Source: Bryobacteraceae bacterium | GTDB lineage: Bacteria > Acidobacteriota > Terriglobia > Bryobacterales > Bryobacteraceae | NCBI GenBank assembly: GCA_019752335.1 | Contig: JAIEMJ010000036.1 | Span: forward strand, 186,001-250,000 | Length of the DNA: 64,000 nt | Direction of reading: 5' to 3' | Shown: in pieces, positions 27,682 through 36,426 of the stretch | Layout: each line of letters begins with the position of its first letter | Position numbering within the stretch: the first letter of the stretch is position 1 | The notes under the pieces: model-generated | Seen by the model: only the letters and a program-made list of their open reading frames with translations | Told to the model about the DNA's origin: nothing | Databases searched by the model: none | Program-made: the position numbers and the translations under genes

Positions 27682-29361
27682 TCACTCCACGCGCCGGATC
27701 GAGGTGCGGGCCTTGGTGGCCTGGCCGCGTGGCAAGAGGACGTCGCGGTAGTCCTCCCAGTTCTTGATGATCAACACCAGGCCGAACAGCAGCGCACCAA
27801 AGGTGGCGATGGTGACGAAGAGCATCGCCGCCCAGTGGACCTGGGCCGCATGCGGGGGCGGCTGAAAGAAGATCTGCGCGAACTCGGCGCCGAAGTTCAT
27901 GCCGAAGAAGCCCGTCAGTACCGCGCCGCCACCCAGGATCATGCTCAGCATCGCCAGGCGGTTCACGGCCATGGTGTTGCGGCGCTGATAGTACTCGTTG
28001 AGCACGCTGTTCAGCCGCTCCACCTCCTGGCCGATTTCCGTCTTCATGGGATCGATGCGGAACACCCGGTTGAAGAGCGCGAAGTGCTCAGCCTCCTCGT
28101 CCTTGTTGGCGAGTTCGTCGAAGTGCCAGTAATTTGAGAAGATGACGAACTCGCTCCGCAGACCGTCCATCAGGTCAATGTTTTCGGGCGAGAGTTTGCC
28201 GTCGCCGAAGTCCTGGTCCAGGCGGCGGGAGACCAGCGCGGTTCGTTCGGCGAAGTCCAAGAGCGTGGCGCGGTAGAAGAGCGCGATGAGCGCCATCAGG
28301 TGATAACGCGACAGGAACATGCGGTGGATCAGGAAGCCTTCCTGCAGCAGATGGTCGTCGCAATCGCGCTCGCCGAAGCAGACCGTCACCGCCGAGTAGC
28401 TGGTGAAGCCGTAGTAAGTGCCCTGGTGCGCCCAGCGCGTATAGAGTTGCTGGCGCATTTGCTCCTGGATGAAGGCGGGGTCGTAGCGGTAGCCTTCGGC
28501 GAAATGGTCCACGTAGAGCACACGCGAGATGAACATGCGGTAATCATCGCTGCGCGCGAAGCCATCGGGAAGGCTTCTTTGGTCGAGCGCGACGTAGGTG
28601 TAGACGATCATCCGCTCGTCGAGCACCGCTTCGTACTCCTGATTCTCGTAGTCGGCGAAGTAGAGCAGGCGCGTGAGCAGGCCCGAGAGCGGCGGCAGGT
28701 AATTGCGGATGCCGCAGGAGTTGAAGTCCTCCTCGATCACCACCTCGTCGCCCACCATCAGGCGGACCAGGCTAGGCGTGCGGCCTTCGCGCTTCTGCCG
28801 TCCGCTGGACGGGTACAACTTGCGCATCATCTCGTTGATCCACAGCGCGCGCGATGCGGTCAGGTCGAAGGCCTGCAGGCCGAGCGATAGAATCCCGATG
28901 CCGTTAGCGAAGAGGATCAGCCGTAGCTCCGTGACGGCGACTTCCTCGCGGCGGCCACGCTCGTCGGACGCAAACAGCCGCACGCGGTGGCGGGGTTCAA
29001 TCGGAATGCGGTAAAAGCGAAGCTGGCTTTCGCCCTCGCCGCCCATCTCCTCGCCCTGCCACTCGCCGGCCTGCATGCCGAGCGAGTCGAAGTAGACTCG
29101 GCGGATGAAGGGATGGAAGAAGACCATGTCCTGGTAGGCCTGCGAGTCCAGGGTGAAGCTGGTGTAGGCGGAGCGCTGCCAGCGTCCGATGCCGCCCACG
29201 GCGCGCGCATCATGGGCGCGGATCCAGCCGTCCAGGCCGTCAATCCAGCGGCGCCCTTTCCAGAGGTCGCCATGGCGCTGCAGGACCGCATCCCGGTCAA
29301 TGGAGAACGGGAACAGCAGGAAGGTATGCAGATGGGCGACAACGGGTTCCATAAGCGACAC
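27682..29361 (-). CDS. CorA-like membrane protein with a large novel N-terminal region
   Basis: A 559-residue protein. Two hydrophobic helices lie at the C-terminus (about 468-486 and 509-532), and the first is followed directly by GFFGMNFG (GMN at 487-489). A GMN motif after TM1 is the selectivity signature of CorA-type magnesium/cobalt channels. The preceding helix (FRIDPMKTEIGQEVERLNSVLNEYYQRRNTMAVNRL) matches the long stalk helix of CorA. The first 400 residues are not the usual CorA funnel as far as I can see: they include LRLILFANGIGILSLGLQAFDL and many aromatic segments. CorA proteins are usually 310-380 residues, so this one is clearly larger. Ion transport is an inference. It is divergent from the DUF1080 gene. 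Confidence 0.72.
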   Translation of the reverse strand: MSLMEPVVAHLHTFLLFPFSIDRDAVLQRHGDLWKGRRWIDGLDGWIRAHDARAVGGIGRWQRSAYTSFTLDSQAYQDMVFFHPFIRRVYFDSLGMQAGEWQGEEMGGEGESQLRFYRIPIEPRHRVRLFASDERGRREEVAVTELRLILFANGIGILSLGLQAFDLTASRALWINEMMRKLYPSSGRQKREGRTPSLVRLMVGDEVVIEEDFNSCGIRNYLPPLSGLLTRLLYFADYENQEYEAVLDERMIVYTYVALDQRSLPDGFARSDDYRMFISRVLYVDHFAEGYRYDPAFIQEQMRQQLYTRWAHQGTYYGFTSYSAVTVCFGERDCDDHLLQEGFLIHRMFLSRYHLMALIALFYRATLLDFAERTALVSRRLDQDFGDGKLSPENIDLMDGLRSEFVIFSNYWHFDELANKDEEAEHFALFNRVFRIDPMKTEIGQEVERLNSVLNEYYQRRNTMAVNRLAMLSMILGGGAVLTGFFGMNFGAEFAQIFFQPPPHAAQVHWAAMLFVTIATFGALLFGLVLIIKNWEDYRDVLLPRGQATKARTSIRRVE

Positions 29362-29392
29362 CTGATTATAGCGGGTCGTTATAATAACTTCG

Positions 29393-30529
29393 ATGATGAA
29401 CCGCCGCGAGTTGCTGATTCTTCCGCTGGCCGCCGGAACGCTGGCTGCCGATGGCTTTACGCCGGTGTTCGACGGGCGGTCGCTCGCAGGGTGGACGGTA
29501 GAGCAAGGGCCGGAAAGCGCCTTCTACGTGAAGGACGGCGCCATCGTGATCCACCCGGGTTCGAACTCCCCCACGTGGCTGCGGTCCGAGCGCGAGTACG
29601 AGAACTTCGAGCTTCAGGGCGAGGTCTTCATCGAAGGCTGGGCCAACTCCGGAATCTTCCTGCATGCGCCGAAGCATGGCCGTCCGACGGGCTGCGGGAT
29701 GAAGATCAACATCTTCCAAAAGAAGGACTCGCCGCCTTTGGCCGAAAGCATGGGAGCCATCTTCCCGGTGGTGGCGCCACTTCAAGTAAATGTACGCAAT
29801 AAGGGCGAATGGAATCAATTTCATGTACGACTTAGCTGGCCAGAATTCAAGTTGTGGATGAATGGAAAACTCGTGCAAGACTTGAAGCTCGACGCCCATC
29901 CCGAACTGCGTCATCGCCTGCGGAAAGGCTATCTGGGATTGGAGAGCTTGAGCTATCCCGTCCGCTACCGCGGCCTGGCGGTGAAGACCCTTCCTGCCAC
30001 CGACACGCAGACCTCGCTCTACGCCGCCCCGGCGGACCTGTCCCAGTGGCGTACCACGGAGCCCGAGTGGATGGAGAAGTCGCAATGGGAGACGCTCGGC
30101 AGTACCCTGCGCGGCGAAGGATTGGGGTATCTAGCGACGAAGGAGCACTTTCGCAACTTTGACCTCGAGATGTATGTGCGGCCGAGCCGTCATTCGAACG
30201 GTGGCGTCTACTTTCGTTGCCCTGGCGGCGTAAAGGGTGACCATTATGAGATTCAGGTGCATGACGTGGAAGGCGCCGTATATCCGACGGGGTCCCTTTA
30301 TGGGATTCGTCGCGCGCGCTGGTGGCCTCTGGAGCCGGAGCAGTGGTTCCTGTTGCAGATGCACGTCGAGGGTGGGCACTGCGTCGTCCGCGTGGACGGC
30401 GAGACCGTGGTGGACTACCGGGGCCTCACGAATCTTTCGGCCGGCCCGATCGCGCTGCAGGCGCATCAGACCGGGAAGTGGATCGAGTATAAGGAGATCC
30501 GCGTGCGGCGTTTGCCGGACGCGAAATAA
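29393..30529 (+). CDS. Tandem DUF1080 (3-keto-disaccharide hydrolase-like) protein
   Basis: A 378-residue exported protein with a leader (MMNRRELLILPLAAGTLA). It carries two copies of the DUF1080 jelly roll. The first (about 20-200) has FTPVFDGRSLAGWTVEQG, ENFELQGEVFIEGWANSGIFLH and VRNKGEWNQF. The second (about 205-376) has LSQWRTTEPEW, FRNFDLEMYVRPSRHSNGGVYFRC and HYEIQVHD, ending GKWIEYKEIRVR. The single-domain family has been linked to hydrolysis of 3-keto glycosides. Its use here, and whether both copies are active, is unknown. A second ATG one codon downstream is an equally good start. Confidence 0.9.
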   Translation: MMNRRELLILPLAAGTLAADGFTPVFDGRSLAGWTVEQGPESAFYVKDGAIVIHPGSNSPTWLRSEREYENFELQGEVFIEGWANSGIFLHAPKHGRPTGCGMKINIFQKKDSPPLAESMGAIFPVVAPLQVNVRNKGEWNQFHVRLSWPEFKLWMNGKLVQDLKLDAHPELRHRLRKGYLGLESLSYPVRYRGLAVKTLPATDTQTSLYAAPADLSQWRTTEPEWMEKSQWETLGSTLRGEGLGYLATKEHFRNFDLEMYVRPSRHSNGGVYFRCPGGVKGDHYEIQVHDVEGAVYPTGSLYGIRRARWWPLEPEQWFLLQMHVEGGHCVVRVDGETVVDYRGLTNLSAGPIALQAHQTGKWIEYKEIRVRRLPDAK

Positions 30530-30576
30530 ACTCTATAGAAACCGGCGGAATTGGTCGATGGGACTCCTATCGGGAT

Positions 30577-31476
30577 ATGACTACGGAAACGCCGCCCCTG
30601 GACCTAGCCCACGCGCTGACTTTACGGCGCGAGCATTTGACGCGCGCGCAGAATCCCGATGGAGGCTGGGGGTACTTTCCTGGCAAAGAGTCCTGGCTGG
30701 AGCCGACCGCTTATGCGGCCCTCGCTTTGCATGGGCAACCGGCCGCCCAACGCGCGCTGGAGTTACTGGTCCGCTGGCAGCGCGAGGACGGTGCCTGGCG
30801 CGCCAATGCGAAGGTGCGCGACGCGTATTGGGGCACGGCGCTGATGCTTACCTTGTTTCACAGCCTCGGCCGCCACGATGCGGCTTACGCCAAAGGTTTG
30901 GCGTGGCTCAGCAATTTGGCGGGCTCCGAAGGCAGCCTCTCGGTGCGCCTTGTTCAGCGCTTTCAAGCGCGCGTGGTGGACCAGGATGAGAGCGTTCATG
31001 GCTGGCCCTGGCGCCCGGGGAATTCGTCCTGGGTGGAGCCCACGTCGCATGCGCTCATTGCCCTGAAACAGAGCAGCCGCGCGCGCGAATTCGCGGCGCG
31101 CATCGCCGAGGGCGAAAGCTATCTGCTGGATCGCCGTTGCGCGGATGGTGGTTGGAACTACGGCAACCGGCGCGTCTACTACACCAACATGTCGGCCTTC
31201 CCGGAGACGACGGCCCTGGCGCTGATGGCCTTGCAAGGACGCCAGGCGAGCGAACTGAAGCCGTCCGTGGAGCGAGCGCTTGCGCAACTGAAGTCGACCC
31301 GTAGTGGCCTGGCGCGCACGTGGCTCACCATTGCTTTGCGGGCCCACGGCGTGGCCTTCACTCCGCCCGCCTTGGGTGGCTTGGCTCCCGGTGGCGACCT
31401 CGCCGTCACCGCCCTCGAACTGCTGGCGCAAGACGCTGGTAGCCGCGTCTTTCAGGTGGAGAAGAAACCGTCATGA
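30577..31476 (+). CDS. Alpha/alpha-toroid protein with squalene cyclase/prenyltransferase-type repeats
   Basis: A 299-residue protein built from helical repeats with QW-like motifs: QNPDGGWGYFPG near the start, LVRWQREDGAWRAN, RRCADGGWNYGN past the middle. These place it in the terpenoid cyclase/prenyltransferase toroid fold. It is far shorter than squalene-hopene cyclase (over 600 residues) and has no DxDD catalytic motif, so a cyclase role is not supported. No signal peptide is seen. It overlaps the DUF362 gene by ATGA, so the two are probably made together. Small toroid proteins of this sort are often of unknown function. Confidence 0.8.
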   Translation: MTTETPPLDLAHALTLRREHLTRAQNPDGGWGYFPGKESWLEPTAYAALALHGQPAAQRALELLVRWQREDGAWRANAKVRDAYWGTALMLTLFHSLGRHDAAYAKGLAWLSNLAGSEGSLSVRLVQRFQARVVDQDESVHGWPWRPGNSSWVEPTSHALIALKQSSRAREFAARIAEGESYLLDRRCADGGWNYGNRRVYYTNMSAFPETTALALMALQGRQASELKPSVERALAQLKSTRSGLARTWLTIALRAHGVAFTPPALGGLAPGGDLAVTALELLAQDAGSRVFQVEKKPS

Positions 31477-32438
31477 GCATCACTTTGGATCGCCGTTCCG
31501 CCTTACCCTTGATCGGCCTGGGCGTGATGTCCGGGGTCGTCGGCTACAACATGCGGCCGGATACGATTCCTACCGTGCTCTCGCCGGTGTCGATCATGGG
31601 CGCGAAGGACTACTCGGCCGACCTGCTCGACATTCTCTATCGCGGCGTGATGGCCTGCGGCTTGAACGTCACCGGTAAGCGGGTCCTGCTGAAGCCGAAC
31701 CTCGTCGAGTACGATCCCAACACCCCCATCAATACCGACCCGCGCTTTGTGGCCGCCGCCGTCGAACTCTTCCGCAAACTGGGCGCCGCCGAGGTCCGGA
31801 TCGGCGAGGGACCTGGCCACCGGCGCGATAGCTGGGCCGTCGCCGAGGAAGCGGGCTACCGCGAACTGATTCCGGACTTCGACAAGATCTTCGTGGACCT
31901 CAACCGCGACGACGTAGTCGCCGTGCAGGGCTTCGAAGAACCCGAGTTTTTCTTTTCGAAGAGCCTGCTCGCCGCTGACCTCATCGTCTCCCTCGCGAAG
32001 ATGAAGACGCACCACTGGGCCGGCGTCACGCTCTCCATGAAGAATTTCTTTGGGCTCGTTCCCGGCTGCGTGTACGGCTGGCCGAAGAACATCCTGCACT
32101 ATAAGGGCATCGATTCGTCGATCATCGAACTGAATCGCCTTTTCCCGAACTCCTTCGCCATCGTGGACGGCATCATGGGCATGGAAGGCAACGGCCCCAT
32201 CCAAGGCACGGGCTTGCAGGCCGGCGTCGTGGTGATGGGCAACGACATGGTCGCCGTCGATTCCACCTGCTGCCGGTTGATGAAGATTGACCCGGGCAAG
32301 ATCGGCCACCTGAAGAACGCCCAGCACCTCGGCTACTGGGCCGCCACGCACATCGAACAGCGCGGCGAACGCATTGAAGCCTACGCCAAGCCGTTCGGCC
32401 TGATGAAGGACTTCGCTCACCTGCGCCTCGACGCGTAA
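31473..32438 (+). CDS. DUF362 domain-containing protein with Tat-like leader
   Basis: A 321-residue DUF362 protein. The N-terminus (LDRRSALPLIGLGVMSGVVG) looks like a twin-arginine leader or a membrane anchor. Typical family pieces are GKRVLLKPNLVEYDPN, RIGEGPGHRRD, LIVSLAKMKTHHWAGVTLSMKNFFGLVPG and GIMGMEGNGPIQGTG. No 4Fe-4S cysteine cluster is fused to it, unlike many DUF362 members. The family is of unknown biochemical function. It is translated with the toroid protein (4-base overlap). It is tail-to-tail with the UroD-like gene seven bases away. Confidence 0.9.
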   Translation: MSITLDRRSALPLIGLGVMSGVVGYNMRPDTIPTVLSPVSIMGAKDYSADLLDILYRGVMACGLNVTGKRVLLKPNLVEYDPNTPINTDPRFVAAAVELFRKLGAAEVRIGEGPGHRRDSWAVAEEAGYRELIPDFDKIFVDLNRDDVVAVQGFEEPEFFFSKSLLAADLIVSLAKMKTHHWAGVTLSMKNFFGLVPGCVYGWPKNILHYKGIDSSIIELNRLFPNSFAIVDGIMGMEGNGPIQGTGLQAGVVVMGNDMVAVDSTCCRLMKIDPGKIGHLKNAQHLGYWAATHIEQRGERIEAYAKPFGLMKDFAHLRLDA

Positions 32439-32445
32439 CGATTCG

Positions 32446-33459
32446 TTAGGCGGAGCCCGTTCGATGCGCGGCGGCAATCGCCTGGCGCAGGCGATTCCAG
32501 TCCGTATCGGCCTCCACCGTGCAGTCCGCCCCCAGAATGAAGCGGCCCGGCGACGCCTTCACCACGCGCCGCACCTCGGCTTCCACCTCAGCGGGCGTGC
32601 CATGCGCGAGGACGCCGTGGCGATCCAGGCCACCCATGTACGGCCGCCCGAAGCGTCGCGCAATCTCGCTGGGCGGGAGTTCCCCGCCGGCCAGTTTCGT
32701 ATTGCAGTTCACCACTTGGCCGGGATAGTCGACCACGGCGTCGTAGTTGGCGTAAGGTGCGTGGTAGTCGCAGACGTGCAGGATATTGAACGGGCAAGCG
32801 GCGCTCACCTCCTTCATCGCCACCAGGTCCGCCGGCTTCACGTAGTCGCGGAAGATCCGCGGGTTGGTGAACTGCTTCGTTTCGGACCCCTGCGTCGACA
32901 TATAGAAGCCGTCGACACCGGCCGCAATGCAAGCCCGGACGAAGATCAACTGGCTTTCGATCAGCACGGCGAGCCCGCGCTTCACGGCTTCGGGATTCTC
33001 CTCCAGGTGCCGCCGTAGCACCGGCGCGCTGGCGCAATGGCCAGCGCACATGTAGGGCGAATAGAGCGTCATCAGGACCATGGCGTCTTTCTTCGTAGCC
33101 TTGACGAGTTCGCGCACGGTCTGCAACTGAGGCTCGTAGAAGTCCTGCTTGCGGAGGGTCAATTTGGCCCAATCGGCGGGTTGGACAAGAAAGGGCTGGC
33201 GCTCGTAGGTCTGCTCGAATTGGACCTTGACGAAGTCCATATCCGTTTGCCGGAAGAACTCCAGATGGCGGCGCGCGGCGGCGGTGCCGGTCTTGTAGTC
33301 CGGGCCGAAGTGGAGGAAGAACGCGGCGGGGGTATAGCTGGGGTCGGCGTGGCCGGCGAGCCACTGGCGCATCCGCTCCCGCTTATTGGTGGGCTTGCGC
33401 TGATAGGCGGCCGCCAGCGCTCCGGGCAGGGTCTGGCTGAGAAAGAGGCGTCGTCGCAT
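32446..33459 (-). CDS. Uroporphyrinogen decarboxylase-like protein (URO-D/methyltransferase fold)
   Basis: A 337-residue barrel of the URO-D superfamily, which also includes corrinoid methyltransferases. A leader-like N-terminus (MRRRLFLSQTLPGALAAAYQ) is unusual for this family. Visible fold segments are DMDFVKVQFEQTYERQPFL, VLMTLYSPYMCAGHCAS, GVDGFYMSTQGSE, FNILHVCDYHAPYANYDAVVDYPGQVVNC and GRFILGADCTVEADTDW. True haem-pathway HemE is not expected to be exported, and the catalytic pattern of HemE is not clear, so I do not call it hemE. A methyltransferase-type or structural role is equally possible. It stands alone on the minus strand. Confidence 0.8.
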   Translation of the reverse strand: MRRRLFLSQTLPGALAAAYQRKPTNKRERMRQWLAGHADPSYTPAAFFLHFGPDYKTGTAAARRHLEFFRQTDMDFVKVQFEQTYERQPFLVQPADWAKLTLRKQDFYEPQLQTVRELVKATKKDAMVLMTLYSPYMCAGHCASAPVLRRHLEENPEAVKRGLAVLIESQLIFVRACIAAGVDGFYMSTQGSETKQFTNPRIFRDYVKPADLVAMKEVSAACPFNILHVCDYHAPYANYDAVVDYPGQVVNCNTKLAGGELPPSEIARRFGRPYMGGLDRHGVLAHGTPAEVEAEVRRVVKASPGRFILGADCTVEADTDWNRLRQAIAAAHRTGSA

Positions 33460-33488
33460 ACTGGCCTTAGGCTATCTCATTCCCGCCG

Positions 33489-33932
33489 TTACAGCGGATT
33501 CACCGTCTCTTTGGCCGTGGCCAGGGCAATGATGGTGCGCGTCCGCGCGACACCCAGCTTCTGCTTGAGTTGGTTACTGAGTAGCTCATCCAGTTCCAGC
33601 GTACTGGCGCAACGGATCTTGAGCAGGTAGTCGTCATCGCCCGCGACATGGTGACACTCCAGGACCCCGGGCATCTTCAGGATGGCGTCCAGAAAACGTT
33701 TGCGCTTCTGCTGGCTGTCAAGCGTGACGAAGATGAAGGCCAGCAGGCCGAAGCCGATCTCGGTGGCGTCGGCGATGGCGGTGTAGCCCTTGATGATGCC
33801 GCGGTCCTCCAGCTTGCGCACGCGCTCCGCGGCGGAGGGGGCGGACATGCCGAGGTACTGCCCCAGGTCAGACCACGTTACGCGGCCTTCGTGGGTCAGC
33901 AGGGTGAGGGCTTTTCTGTCTAAGGTGTCCAT
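33489..33932 (-). CDS. Lrp/AsnC family transcriptional regulator
   Basis: A 147-residue regulator. An N-terminal winged helix-turn-helix (LDRKALTLLTHEGRVTWSDL, then LGMSAPSAAERVRKLEDRG) is followed by the RAM effector-binding domain from about residue 65 (LLAFIFVTLDSQQ, VLECHHVAGDDDYLLKIRC). Such proteins sense amino acids and usually repress their own gene. I chose the ATG giving MDTLDRKA because an AAGGAG ribosome site lies about seven bases upstream; a longer reading exists. It is divergent from the small hypothetical gene, with 57 bases between the two starts, which may hold its operator. Confidence 0.94.
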   Translation of the reverse strand: MDTLDRKALTLLTHEGRVTWSDLGQYLGMSAPSAAERVRKLEDRGIIKGYTAIADATEIGFGLLAFIFVTLDSQQKRKRFLDAILKMPGVLECHHVAGDDDYLLKIRCASTLELDELLSNQLKQKLGVARTRTIIALATAKETVNPL

Positions 33933-33989
33933 GGCGATTCTCCTTCGATTGTAACGAATTGACAGCTCTTTGCCTTGGAGAGTAAACTT

Positions 33990-34499
33990 ATGATTCGTAG
34001 GCATAACAAGATTATCGCAATGGAAACGAAGGCAACCATGTTCAGAAGCTCAGAAGCGGAGCTTAGCGCCTTTCTCGCGGCCTGGGAGGAGCTGATCCTG
34101 CCCAAGGAGGAATGGACCCATGCCGCGCACATCGCCGTCGCCGCCTGCTACACCTGGGAGCGGACGCCCGCCGAGGCGCTGCCCCTGCTGCGCGAGCGCA
34201 TCCGGGCCTTCAACGTGGCCACCGGCGGGCAGAACACCGCGGACGCTGGGTACCACGAGACACTCACCTGCTTTTGGGCCGAGGTGGTGGGAAGCTTCGT
34301 CCTCTCGCAAAAACCGGGGGAGCGGCTGGCCGCCGTCAACGCCGCCGTGGCCCGCTTCGGCGCGGCGCGCGACTTGCCGAAGTCCTTCTACACCCACGAC
34401 GTCGTCCGGAACGCGACCGCCCGGCGAGAGTGGGTGCCGCCGGAGCGTCCGGCCGAGTTAGCCCAGTTCCTCCGCGGGTTGGCGGCGGGTGACCCGTGA
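33990..34499 (+). CDS. Hypothetical protein (about 169 residues)
   Basis: A soluble protein of unknown function. Notable sequence is EEWTHAAHIAVAACYTW near the start, a His-rich helix, then TLTCFWAEVVGSF and SFYTHDVVRNATARREWVPPERPAELA. There is no leader or membrane segment. The ATG used here is preceded by GGAG nine bases upstream; a second ATG 30 bases downstream (METKATMF) is also possible. It is divergent from the Lrp/AsnC regulator, so that regulator may control it. The last codons precede the beta-propeller gene by about 35 bases. Confidence 0.75.
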   Translation: MIRRHNKIIAMETKATMFRSSEAELSAFLAAWEELILPKEEWTHAAHIAVAACYTWERTPAEALPLLRERIRAFNVATGGQNTADAGYHETLTCFWAEVVGSFVLSQKPGERLAAVNAAVARFGAARDLPKSFYTHDVVRNATARREWVPPERPAELAQFLRGLAAGDP

Positions 34500-34534
34500 G
34501 CGGTGCCTGTACTAAGCTGGGAGGCTGGAGCGTA

Positions 34535-36424
34535 ATGAAAAAAGCTGCTGTTCGTTTCTGCTGGTTGCTGAGTTGCGGTACTTGTCTTTGGCCGCAGCCC
34601 GCTGTCACCACCGCGCAATATGACAACGCGCGCACGGGTGCGAATCCGAGGGAGTCGCACCTTACTCCCGGACGCGTGGCGTCGGGACAATTTGGCTTTC
34701 TTTTCTCTCGCGCGGTGGATGGGCTCGTTTATGCCTTGCCCCTTTACGTGCCAAATCTGGAGATACCCAACCGCGGCCGGCGCAACGTACTTTTTGTCGC
34801 GACTACCACGAACCAGGTTTATGCCTTTGATGCGGACCGGCCGGCTGAGATCGTGCCCCTGTGGTCGACGCAGCTTGGGACACCCGTTCCGATCACCGAT
34901 ACCTGGCGTGCCCCGACCATGGGTGTGCTCTCCACGCCCGTGATTGACTCCGCGACGCAGACGCTTTACTGCGTGGCCATGGTACAGACAGGTTCGGTTG
35001 CCCAGCCACAAATTTTTGCGTTGGACCTTACCACGGGGGCCAGAAAGTTCAACAGCCCCGGTATCTTTCGCTTCCCGTTCGCGAGCGGCACCGTGCTCAC
35101 CAACGTTCCCGATGCAATTCAGCGGGCGGGTTTATTGTTTTCCGGTGGCCGAATCTACACCGCCTTCGCAAACTTGATCGAGGACCCTCAGGTTCCATTG
35201 TCCCAAGAAGGATGGGTAATTTCGCGCAGCGCTACTGACTTAAGCCAGGACTTGAACCGGTTTCAAGTAACTCCTACTGGCTTGAAAGGTGGCATCTGGC
35301 AGGCGGGCCGTGGTTTGGCCGCCGACCCGGCCGGAAATCTCTTCATCGCGACGGCCGGAGGCCTCTTCGATGGCCTGACGAACTTTGGCGCCAGTTACTT
35401 GAAATTGTCGCCCGCGCTTTCGATTTCCAGCTTCTTCACGCCGAGCAACCACGATCAGCTCTTTCACGGGAATTTAGACCCCAGCGCGACCGGCATGATT
35501 CTCATTCCCGGGACGAACTTAGTGTTGGGTGGCGGGAAGACTGGCTTGCTCGTATTGCTAAATCAAGGCAACTTAGGTGGGCTGGAGACGGTGGCGAATC
35601 CTCCGCTGCAGCGCTGGGACGCGACCGAAGGCTGCGGCTTTGCGGATTGCGCGCAGACCTTAGGGCTGGCCTATTTTTCCCGCCCAGGCGGCGGACAGTT
35701 ATTTGTGGCCGATCGCCGTGACGCAGTTCGCGCATATAGCTTCGATGGCAGCCAGTTTAACTCGACGCCGGCCTCGGTGAGCACCATGACCTCTCCGCTA
35801 GCGGCGGGTTTGACGGTGTCCAGCCAAAACTCCACGGCCGGAATCGTCTGGGCGCTCATGCAGAATGCCCAACCTGGCACCGATCCGAACTTCCAGCCGC
35901 AGCCCGCCGTCCTGCGCGCGCTGAATCCAGATAACCTCGCACAGCAATATTGGAACAGCGACCTGAAAATCGGTGAGGCCCCGGGTGATTTCGTTAAGTT
36001 TACGAGCCCGGTGGTGGTGAATGGTCGCGTCTATGTGCCCACCAGTTCCAACCGCGTTGCGGTCTACGGCATGACCTGCGCGCAGGCGGCTCCCGACGCC
36101 CTCCGCGTCCAGTATTCCGGCTTCCGCTTTGATCGTGCCTCGGGGCGTTTCTTGCAAGGCATCACCGTCACAAACGCGGGAACCGAAGCGATTTCCGGGC
36201 CTTTTTACCTGGCTCTTACCGGCTTGCCGGCGGGCACGGAGTTAGCGAACCGCTCCGGCGTTAGTAGTTGTGCGCTGCCCGCTAGCCGTCCGGTGTTCAG
36301 GTTGGACGAACCCCTCTGGCTACTTCCGGGACAGAGCACTACCGCCACGCTCCAGTTTACGGCCGCATCCACGGCGCAGATTCGCTACACGGGCCAGTTA
36401 CTCAATGGAAGCGGAGGCTTGTAG
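34535..36424 (+). CDS. Secreted beta-propeller (PQQ-like) protein with Ig-like C-terminus
   Basis: A 629-residue secreted protein with a signal peptide (MKKAAVRFCWLLSCGTCLWPQ, cut near the Gln). Propeller-like blades cover residues 25-510, with NVLFVATTTNQVYAFDAD, TQTLYCVAMVQ, GRVYVPTSSNRVAVYG and similar strands. The last 100 residues (VQYSGFRFDRASGRFLQGITVTNAG and so on) form an Ig-like domain of the kind often found in Solibacter secreted proteins. A redox role is not shown; the blades lack a full cofactor signature that I can identify. A PEP-CTERM gene follows after two bases, so the two are probably coexpressed surface proteins. Confidence 0.8.
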   Translation: MKKAAVRFCWLLSCGTCLWPQPAVTTAQYDNARTGANPRESHLTPGRVASGQFGFLFSRAVDGLVYALPLYVPNLEIPNRGRRNVLFVATTTNQVYAFDADRPAEIVPLWSTQLGTPVPITDTWRAPTMGVLSTPVIDSATQTLYCVAMVQTGSVAQPQIFALDLTTGARKFNSPGIFRFPFASGTVLTNVPDAIQRAGLLFSGGRIYTAFANLIEDPQVPLSQEGWVISRSATDLSQDLNRFQVTPTGLKGGIWQAGRGLAADPAGNLFIATAGGLFDGLTNFGASYLKLSPALSISSFFTPSNHDQLFHGNLDPSATGMILIPGTNLVLGGGKTGLLVLLNQGNLGGLETVANPPLQRWDATEGCGFADCAQTLGLAYFSRPGGGQLFVADRRDAVRAYSFDGSQFNSTPASVSTMTSPLAAGLTVSSQNSTAGIVWALMQNAQPGTDPNFQPQPAVLRALNPDNLAQQYWNSDLKIGEAPGDFVKFTSPVVVNGRVYVPTSSNRVAVYGMTCAQAAPDALRVQYSGFRFDRASGRFLQGITVTNAGTEAISGPFYLALTGLPAGTELANRSGVSSCALPASRPVFRLDEPLWLLPGQSTTATLQFTAASTAQIRYTGQLLNGSGGL

Positions 36425-36426
36425 AA

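Noticed and set aside
29557-29570. GGGTTCGAACTCCC, resembling a tRNA T-arm
   Set aside because: It lies inside the DUF1080 gene, and no acceptor stem, D-arm or anticodon arm can be drawn around it.
30577-31476. Squalene-hopene cyclase as an explanation for the toroid gene, which would have matched HpnJ
   Set aside because: Only 299 residues, no DxDD motif, and a partner (DUF362) not known in hopanoid synthesis.
32446-33459. hemE (uroporphyrinogen decarboxylase of haem synthesis)
   Set aside because: A leader-like N-terminus, no other haem genes near and no clear HemE active-site signature; kept only as URO-D-like.
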